Shown here piece after piece: positions 58,247 to 64,000 of a DNA stretch of 64,000 bases (its first letter is position 1; every line of letters begins with the position of its first letter). The translations under genes were made by a program, and so were the position numbers. Below the pieces are notes generated by a model. It worked only from the letters and a program-made list of their open reading frames with translations, had not been told where the DNA came from and did no database searches. This stretch comes from an uncultured Kangiella sp. (GTDB lineage: Bacteria; Pseudomonadota; Gammaproteobacteria; Enterobacterales; Kangiellaceae), in assembly GCA_947503435.1 (NCBI GenBank), contig CANNDL010000001.1:1-64000 (forward strand). The letters are read 5' to 3'.

Positions 58247-61200
58247 TTACTCATCATCGCCTAGTGATAACAAGGTCGCATTACCACCAATTGCTGCGGT
58301 ATTGTTAGTGCGAGTATGCTCTGTGCCAAAACGATGTAGATAGTGCGGACCACCAGCTTTAGGGCCGGTGCCCGATAATCCTTGACCACCAAAGGGTTGC
58401 ACGCCTACCGTTGCTCCAATCATATTACGATTGATATAGACATTACCTACACGAACGCGTTTATCAATATAGGCTGCTGTTTTCTCATTACGAGAATGAA
58501 TACCTAAGGTTAAACCGTAACCATAATTATTGATTTCTGCGATGACCTTGTCCAAGTCTTTAGCTTTATAAGTTACCAAGTGTAAAATAGGGCCGAACCA
58601 CTCTTGAGATAAATCATTAATAGAGTCTATTTTAAATGCGGTTGGTGCTACAAAGTGACCATCAGTTAAGCCTTCTGGCATAGGGCTTTCTGAAATGAGC
58701 TTACCAGCACTCTTAAGCTCTTCGATATGACCAAGTAACTCTTCTTTTGATGCGTTATCAATTACAGGGCCTAAATCAGTTTTAAGTAATGTTGGATTTC
58801 CTACTTTTAATTCCTGCATGGCACCAGATAACACCTCGATGATTCGAGGTGCTATATCTTCTTGCACGTATAACAAACGCAGTGCAGAACAGCGTTGCCC
58901 CGCACTGGTAAAGGCTGAGTGGATAACATCTTCAATGACTTGCTCGGCAAGTGCTGAACTATCAACGATCATGGCATTTTGGCCGCCGGTTTCAGCAATT
59001 AAGGGAGCTATCACGCTATCACGCGCAGCTAGAGTACGATTAATCGTATGCGCAGTATCTGTAGAGCCGGTAAATGCAACACCAGCAACTCTAGGATCAG
59101 ACAAAACGGTTTTGCCAAAAGTAGAGCCGCGGCAAGGAACAAAATGCAACACCTCTTTTGGAATACCCGCTTGGTGCATTAATTGAACCGCGCGATAAGC
59201 CACGATTGTTGTTTGATCTGCAGGCTTTGCTAGTACGGTATTACCGGCCACTAGGGCTGCGACCACTTGACCAGTGAAAATGGCCAATGGGAAATTCCAA
59301 GGGCTAATGCAAGCAAAAGCACCACGGCCTTGCATGTATAAATCATTCGACTCACCGGTTGGTCCAGGTAAAGATTTTTCTTGGCCAAAGTCTTCGCGAG
59401 CACGGTTTGCATAATAGCGGCAGAAATCAACCGCTTCACGAACTTCATCTATGCCATCTTGCATGGTTTTGCCGCCATCACGGCTACATATGGCTATTAG
59501 CTCATGCTTATTTTCTTCAAAAGATTCTGCAATTTTATCCAGGATTTCAGCTCGAGTTTCTACAGGCGTCATGTCCCAAGCAACAAAGTTTTCTTGTGCA
59601 ATTTTGAGTGCTTCTAGAGATTGCTCTTCATTTGCTTTATGTTTGGTTCCAATTTGCTGCGATTGATCGTATGGGCAAAAAACTTGTTCCTCAGATGTAG
59701 TCAGTTCTTTACCGCCAATAATCGGCTTAGCATGCCATTGGTTATTAAGATGCGATTCGACTTTTTGCATAAAAGGGTCAATTTCACTATTGATATGCAA
59801 ATTAGTGCCCGCTGAATTAGTACGTGGTTTATTACCTTCTTTGGCATAAATTTCGGTAGGCAAAGGAATGCGATTATTATGCAACGTCGGGTATGCTTTT
59901 AAAATTATCGAAGGGTGCTCGACCAAATCAATAACCGGCGTGTTTTTATCTACCAGCTGGTGAACAAACGAAGTATTGGCTCCGTTTTCTAATAAACGAC
60001 GAACTAAGTAAGGAAGTAGGTCTTTATGATTACCAACGGGCGCATAAATACGGCAACGTAAGCCTTTGTATTTTTCTAAGATCAGATCATAAAGAACTTC
60101 ACCCATGCCATGTAAGCGCTGGAATTCAAAGTCTCGGCGATCGCCTGCCATGTTCATAATACTAAATACAGTTTGTGCATTATGAGTGGCAAACTGAGCA
60201 TAGAAACTTTCTTGAGTGCTCAAGATAAATTTGGCACAAGCTAAGTAAGAAACATCGGTCGCAGCTTTTCTTGTAAATACGGGATAACTAGCTAAACCAG
60301 CTTGCTGTGACCATTTAACTTCTGAGTCCCAATAAGCGCCTTTAACTAAGCGCAATGGAATGCGTCGGTTATGTTTCTTAGATAAAGCATCTAACCAGCC
60401 AAGAACCGGTAACGCTCGTTTTGAATATGCTTGAACGACCATCCCAAAGCCATCCCAACCTTGGCAGATTTCTGAGTCAAAAATCGCTTCAAAGATTTCT
60501 AAAGAAAGTTCTAAGCGGTCAGCTTCTTCTGCATCAATAGTAATTGCCACATCTAATTCACGAGCTTGCTTGGCTAGTGTTTTAACGGTAGAAACCATCT
60601 CTGTAAGGACGCGATCTTTTTGCCCGACTTCATATCGAGGATGAAGTGCAGAAAGTTTGATTGAAATGCTGGGTGCTAATTGACCATCTTGTGTCTTAGC
60701 TTCGCCTATTTCTCTAATTGCTTTTGAGTAGGCTTCAAAATATTTACGTGCATCGTCAGCGGTGTAGGCAGCTTCGCCCAACATATCAAAGGAGTGGGTA
60801 TATCCTTTCTCAACGCTTTTTTGACCACGTTTCATGGCTTCTTCGATAGAGCGGCCTAAAACGAATTGTCGCCCCATGATTTTCATGGCTTGGTTCATTG
60901 CATTACGAATCACCGGCTCACCAAATTTAGCCACCAAACCGCCTAGCATGGTATCAGGCTTGCCATCTCCATCTTGATCAACGTCCACAATTTTACCAGT
61001 CAACATCAAACCCCAAGTAGAGGCATTTACTAACATTGACTCACTGCCGCCTGCATGTTTTTTCCAATCAGCTTCGCTTAGTTTGTCTCTGATTAGTGAG
61101 TTAGCAACTTTCGAATCGGGTATCCGCAAAAGAGCTTCTGCTAAGCACATTAGTATCACACCTTCTTTGGTGCTAAGACTGTACTGCTGTAGAAAAGCTT

Positions 61201-61417
61201 CAACGCCTTCTTTTGACTTTCCGCTGGCACGAATTTCTTCAACCAGCTCAGAGGCTTGATGAGTAATTTGATTGATGGTGCTTTGATCAGGGGTAGCTAA
61301 TTCGAGCAACTCTTCAAGAAAAGCAGATTCGTCTACTTGATAGTTGTCGGTAATAACTTTTTGCCATTGCTCTAAATTTAGAGCGTCTTGATTAAGAATT
61401 TGACTCGCTTTAAACAT
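58247..61417 (-). CDS. putA: Bifunctional proline dehydrogenase / P5C dehydrogenase
   Basis: 1056 residues. Oxidises proline to glutamate in two steps on one polypeptide. The proline dehydrogenase domain spans about 120-500 (RLVKGAYWDSEVKWSQQ near 355), the aldehyde dehydrogenase domain about 560-1030 (ETGGQNAMIVDSSAL and SAGQRCSALRLLYV with the catalytic Cys). There is no N-terminal ribbon-helix-helix domain, so unlike E. coli PutA it cannot repress its own gene. Substrate passes through an internal tunnel in known relatives. Confidence 0.97.
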   Translation of the reverse strand: MFKASQILNQDALNLEQWQKVITDNYQVDESAFLEELLELATPDQSTINQITHQASELVEEIRASGKSKEGVEAFLQQYSLSTKEGVILMCLAEALLRIPDSKVANSLIRDKLSEADWKKHAGGSESMLVNASTWGLMLTGKIVDVDQDGDGKPDTMLGGLVAKFGEPVIRNAMNQAMKIMGRQFVLGRSIEEAMKRGQKSVEKGYTHSFDMLGEAAYTADDARKYFEAYSKAIREIGEAKTQDGQLAPSISIKLSALHPRYEVGQKDRVLTEMVSTVKTLAKQARELDVAITIDAEEADRLELSLEIFEAIFDSEICQGWDGFGMVVQAYSKRALPVLGWLDALSKKHNRRIPLRLVKGAYWDSEVKWSQQAGLASYPVFTRKAATDVSYLACAKFILSTQESFYAQFATHNAQTVFSIMNMAGDRRDFEFQRLHGMGEVLYDLILEKYKGLRCRIYAPVGNHKDLLPYLVRRLLENGANTSFVHQLVDKNTPVIDLVEHPSIILKAYPTLHNNRIPLPTEIYAKEGNKPRTNSAGTNLHINSEIDPFMQKVESHLNNQWHAKPIIGGKELTTSEEQVFCPYDQSQQIGTKHKANEEQSLEALKIAQENFVAWDMTPVETRAEILDKIAESFEENKHELIAICSRDGGKTMQDGIDEVREAVDFCRYYANRAREDFGQEKSLPGPTGESNDLYMQGRGAFACISPWNFPLAIFTGQVVAALVAGNTVLAKPADQTTIVAYRAVQLMHQAGIPKEVLHFVPCRGSTFGKTVLSDPRVAGVAFTGSTDTAHTINRTLAARDSVIAPLIAETGGQNAMIVDSSALAEQVIEDVIHSAFTSAGQRCSALRLLYVQEDIAPRIIEVLSGAMQELKVGNPTLLKTDLGPVIDNASKEELLGHIEELKSAGKLISESPMPEGLTDGHFVAPTAFKIDSINDLSQEWFGPILHLVTYKAKDLDKVIAEINNYGYGLTLGIHSRNEKTAAYIDKRVRVGNVYINRNMIGATVGVQPFGGQGLSGTGPKAGGPHYLHRFGTEHTRTNNTAAIGGNATLLSLGDDE

Positions 61418-61444
61418 GGCTAAAACTCTTTGATAGGTTATAAA

Positions 61445-62023
61445 TTAACGCCAGCCGGAACTTTGGCGGCGGCTATATAATGTGCGTGTAAGTAACCAGG
61501 CAATTAACATACTAATAAATACGGTTAAGGCCCCAGCATAAAATACATCTTTTCGGAAACGTGATTTTTGCAGATCGGCTTGTTGGGATAACTGATCCAC
61601 TTGATTTTCTAGTTCGCTTACTTTTATTTGTAGTTCTTCGTTTTGTTGGGCGACACTATTTTTATTACTTAATTGCTGGTTTAAAGAAGAAACTTGCTGC
61701 TTTAAATTATTCGACTCAACTTGCAACGCCTGATATTGGGCTAATACGGTTGACTTGGTGCTGACATACTCTGTTTTAATCCAACCGGTAGTCTGACCAT
61801 CAATGGTACTGACTTGTGTGGTCTTATTGGCAGCATCTTGCTGTAGAACATTAATAGGGGTGCCGGCACGAAGATTACCGATAGTGCGATAGCGGTTAGT
61901 AGGGCCACTACGCATGGTTACGCCAATCTCATCAGAGACGTATGATTCGGCAGCTTCTAAACTAGCGCTATAGCTAATATTAAAGCCTAAGACTATTGCT
62001 ATTAGCAATATAAAACGATGCAT
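61445..62023 (-). CDS. SH3-domain membrane protein, TIGR04211-like
   Basis: 192 residues. A signal peptide, a bacterial SH3 domain (SYVSDEIGVTMRSGPTNRYR near 28-47 through GWIKTEYV), a coiled coil about 90-155, and a C-terminal membrane helix (about 163-183) followed by a basic tail. This layout matches the TIGR04211 family of gammaproteobacteria. It is related to the E. coli YgiM type; role unknown, probably in the envelope. Confidence 0.85.
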   Translation of the reverse strand: MHRFILLIAIVLGFNISYSASLEAAESYVSDEIGVTMRSGPTNRYRTIGNLRAGTPINVLQQDAANKTTQVSTIDGQTTGWIKTEYVSTKSTVLAQYQALQVESNNLKQQVSSLNQQLSNKNSVAQQNEELQIKVSELENQVDQLSQQADLQKSRFRKDVFYAGALTVFISMLIAWLLTRTLYSRRQSSGWR

Positions 62024-62152
62024 ATAGAATTCCTTGGAATTGCCTAAGATTAGGGCAAATAAAGGCTAGATTATAGAGCAGGTCGAGGAGAGGGGGAAGA
62101 GGTGATCAGCCTTGACTGACCACCTTTTGAACCAGTTGTCGAAAAATAAATT

Positions 62153-63433
62153 TTACGAACTGAATACCGCTTTGAAGATGTAGAAGAAAATAATCGACAA
62201 GAAAGCACCTGCAGGCAGCGTTACTACCCAAGATACAAATATGTTTCTCACAACATTCAAGTTAAGTGCTGCGATACCACGAGCAATACCGACACCTAAT
62301 ACCGCACCAACCAAGGTTTGCGTAGTAGAAATTGGTAAACCCGCACCAGAGGCAATAATTACCGTAGAGGCTGCTGCTAATTCTGCGGCGAAACCACGAC
62401 TTGGCGTTAGGTGAGTGATTTTAGTACCGATAGTTTTCATCACTCGACTACCCAATACGATTAAACCAATTACGATACCGATAGCACCAATTAATAGTAC
62501 GTAGTTTGGTACGCCTGATTTAGCGGCGATAGCACCTTCGTTTTGAATAATACTTACCACTGCTGCCAATGGTCCAATTGCGTTGGCAACGTCGTTAGAG
62601 CCATGTGCGAATGCCATGCCACAAGCGGTAACAATCATAAGAACCGCGAATACTTTCTCAACAGAAGCAAATTGGTATTCTTTGTCGCCAGTCTTATCTA
62701 GTTTGATACGGCTGATAAACATTGCGCCAATAATGGCGATAATAATACCTACTAATACTGCGTATCCGTAAGTTTCAGCCATTGAAAGGGTAATACCTTC
62801 ATCTTTAAATAAGTGCTTTAAGCCTTTCATAATAGTCACTAGCGAGATAACAAAACCAGCCAAGAACATATAGAAAGGAACATAGCGTTTAGCATTTTTG
62901 AAAGGATCTTCAGTATTCAGAATAAGCTTTTGAACACTCAATACAATCAAGAATGAGATAACCGCTGCTAGCATTGGCGTAATAACCCATGAGCCAACGA
63001 TTGCTCCAACTTTGCCCCAGCTAACCGCGTCTACGCTAACGCCAACGGCGGCGAAACCAACAATCGCACCAACGATAGAGTGAGTAGTCGATACCGGCCA
63101 ACCTAGACGAGACGCAACTAATAACCAGATACCAGCGGCTAATAGCGCGGCCATCATGCCGTATACCATTAGTTCTGGGGTTCCAGCGAAAAAGTCGGGG
63201 TCAATAATGCCCTTACGAACAGTTTTAGTCACCTCACCACCGGCTAAGTAAGCGCCAGCAAATTCAAAAATAGCGGCAACGATAATCGCCTGCTTTAAAG
63301 TTAATGCCTTAGCACCAACTGAAGTACCCATAGCGTTAGCAACGTCATTGGCACCAATACCAAAGGCCATTAAGAAACCAAAGGCTACTGCGATCCAAAT
63401 AATGGTGTCAGCATTTGCAATTAAAAAATCCAT
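62153..63433 (-). CDS. Inorganic phosphate transporter, Pit family
   Basis: 426 residues with about ten membrane helices. The two inverted repeats each carry the family signature: FGIGANDVANAMGTSVGAKAL near residues 24-44 and FAHGSNDVANAIGPLAAVVS near 273-292. Moves phosphate (with metal) by ion gradient. It lies ten bases after the PhoU-like gene, a standard pairing. Confidence 0.95.
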   Translation of the reverse strand: MDFLIANADTIIWIAVAFGFLMAFGIGANDVANAMGTSVGAKALTLKQAIIVAAIFEFAGAYLAGGEVTKTVRKGIIDPDFFAGTPELMVYGMMAALLAAGIWLLVASRLGWPVSTTHSIVGAIVGFAAVGVSVDAVSWGKVGAIVGSWVITPMLAAVISFLIVLSVQKLILNTEDPFKNAKRYVPFYMFLAGFVISLVTIMKGLKHLFKDEGITLSMAETYGYAVLVGIIIAIIGAMFISRIKLDKTGDKEYQFASVEKVFAVLMIVTACGMAFAHGSNDVANAIGPLAAVVSIIQNEGAIAAKSGVPNYVLLIGAIGIVIGLIVLGSRVMKTIGTKITHLTPSRGFAAELAAASTVIIASGAGLPISTTQTLVGAVLGVGIARGIAALNLNVVRNIFVSWVVTLPAGAFLSIIFFYIFKAVFSS

Positions 63434-63443
63434 GATATTCCCC

Positions 63444-64000
63444 TTAGCGTGCGATCATCATTTCAAGACGAGAACCAACTTGCTGAGCACAATCAGCTAA
63501 GTCACCAATCTTTTGAATTACTTGGTACATGAAAATAACCGATACCGGTGGTAAGTCATCTTCTTGTTCGAATATGATGTTTAGTGCAGTGCGTTGCAGC
63601 TCATCAGTATCATTTTCGATTTTATCCAGCTGCTCAATCATTTCAGAAACTAAGCTGGCTTCACGACCGCCAAAACCGGTGGCTAATAGTTCATCCAATT
63701 CGCTAATCGCTTTAAAAGCTTGCTTTGAAGCATCTAAAGAACGAGCGACTAAGGCTAAAATTGGTTGCTTTGCATTTTCAGGGAAAGTCATTTTACGAGC
63801 AAATGCTAAGCCTGAAATATCGCGAGCAATATTAGCAACCTTGTCTTGCTTACTTAACAAGGCCAATAAGTCAGTACGAGCTACCGGTAAAAACAAACCT
63901 TTTGGTAAATGAGTACGCAGATCATGTTTAAGAGTATCCGCTTCATTTTCAAGCTGACGGATAGCATCTCTATGAATTTCTGCTTGCTGCCAATCTTTTT
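63444..64000 (-). CDS. PhoU-like DUF47 protein (TIGR00153), 5' end missing
   Basis: At least 185 residues are visible and the frame is open to the window edge, so the start lies outside. Helical, with heptad features; segments LENEADTLKHDLRTHLPKGL and FMYQVIQKIGDLADCAQQV match the DUF47 family that accompanies Pit transporters and probably regulates them. A short reading from a TTG at 63896 is an artefact of the edge. Confidence 0.92.
   Translation of the reverse strand, partial: KDWQQAEIHRDAIRQLENEADTLKHDLRTHLPKGLFLPVARTDLLALLSKQDKVANIARDISGLAFARKMTFPENAKQPILALVARSLDASKQAFKAISELDELLATGFGGREASLVSEMIEQLDKIENDTDELQRTALNIIFEQEDDLPPVSVIFMYQVIQKIGDLADCAQQVGSRLEMMIAR

Noticed and set aside
62105-62130. 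Inverted repeat GGTGxTCAG/CTGAxCACC downstream of the phosphate transporter gene
   Set aside because: It can fold, but the minus-strand tail is CTCTTCCCCC, not a T tract, so I did not call a terminator.
1-64000. CRISPR arrays, prophage, insertion sequences, tRNA and rRNA genes
   Set aside because: No regular direct repeats, transposase or integrase, phage structural genes or cloverleaf-like sequences were seen on either strand by eye; a tRNA or covariance scan could still find a short element.

Overview
The window is a 64 kb chromosomal stretch of a moderately AT-rich gammaproteobacterium, almost wholly core genes. The S10-spc-alpha ribosomal order, the rpsU-yqeY-dnaG-rpoD macromolecular-synthesis operon, the tsaD...plsY/folB...uppP/cca neighbourhood, RsmF, a RibBX-type RibB, an MCE/MlaE transporter and a GspA/GspB pair all fit a marine gammaproteobacterium. 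The overall flavour resembles Kangiella and relatives (Oceanospirillales), but that family-level placement is inference from gene content and was not tested by comparison. I see no phage, transposase, CRISPR array, tRNA or rRNA. No stretch above 300 bases lacks a gene.

Layout. 1-77: 3' end of tuf with its terminator. 249-3272: a lipoprotein DUF1800 gene and a Tat-exported DUF1501 gene, sitting between tuf and the S10 operon. 3315-17320: the S10, spc and alpha operons (rpsJ to rplQ, with secY, the short rpmJ, and rpoA), with recognisable promoters before rpsJ, rplN and rpsM, an intrinsic terminator in the S10 leader that looks like the L4 attenuator, and a second terminator between rpoA and rplQ. 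17332-19025 (minus): a methyltransferase, a DUF1232 protein and a degenerate receiver protein. 19145-26869 (plus): a lytic-transglycosylase-like lipoprotein, glyA, then nrdR-ribD-ribE-ribBX-ribH-nusB-thiL-pgpA. 26852-29855 (minus): xseB-ispA-dxs. 30036-33524 (plus): a four-gene MCE lipid-transport operon. 33654-38195 (plus): glnS, an AsmA-family protein, and a DUF4097 protein. 38266-42877 (minus): rpsU-yqeY-dnaG-rpoD. 43158: tsaD (plus). 44189-48639 (minus): a seven-gene run led by plsY that carries accessory genes (a lipoprotein, a class IV aminotransferase, a sulfotransferase-like protein, an MFS exporter, a 59-residue zinc ribbon, a secreted protein). 48761-52661 (plus): folB-folK-pteridine reductase-midA-small membrane protein-uppP. 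52684-54248 (minus): a small secreted protein and cca. 54339-56740 (plus): gspA/exeA-like and gspB-like. 56744-64000 (minus): rsmF, putA, an SH3/coiled-coil membrane protein, a Pit phosphate transporter and its PhoU-like partner, which runs off the window edge.

How it works together. Most of the window is translation, transcription and cofactor supply (riboflavin, isoprenoid precursors, thiamine, folate). The envelope genes form a second theme: MCE transport, AsmA, PlsY, PgpA, UppP, GspA/B. The promoters found for the ribosomal operons share GC-rich discriminators just after the -10 box, which fits stringent control. The part least explained by known pathways is the accessory block between tsaD and plsY (44189-48049). 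I found no clearly new defence or mobile system; the block above and the DUF1800/DUF1501 pair are the best candidates for undescribed biology.
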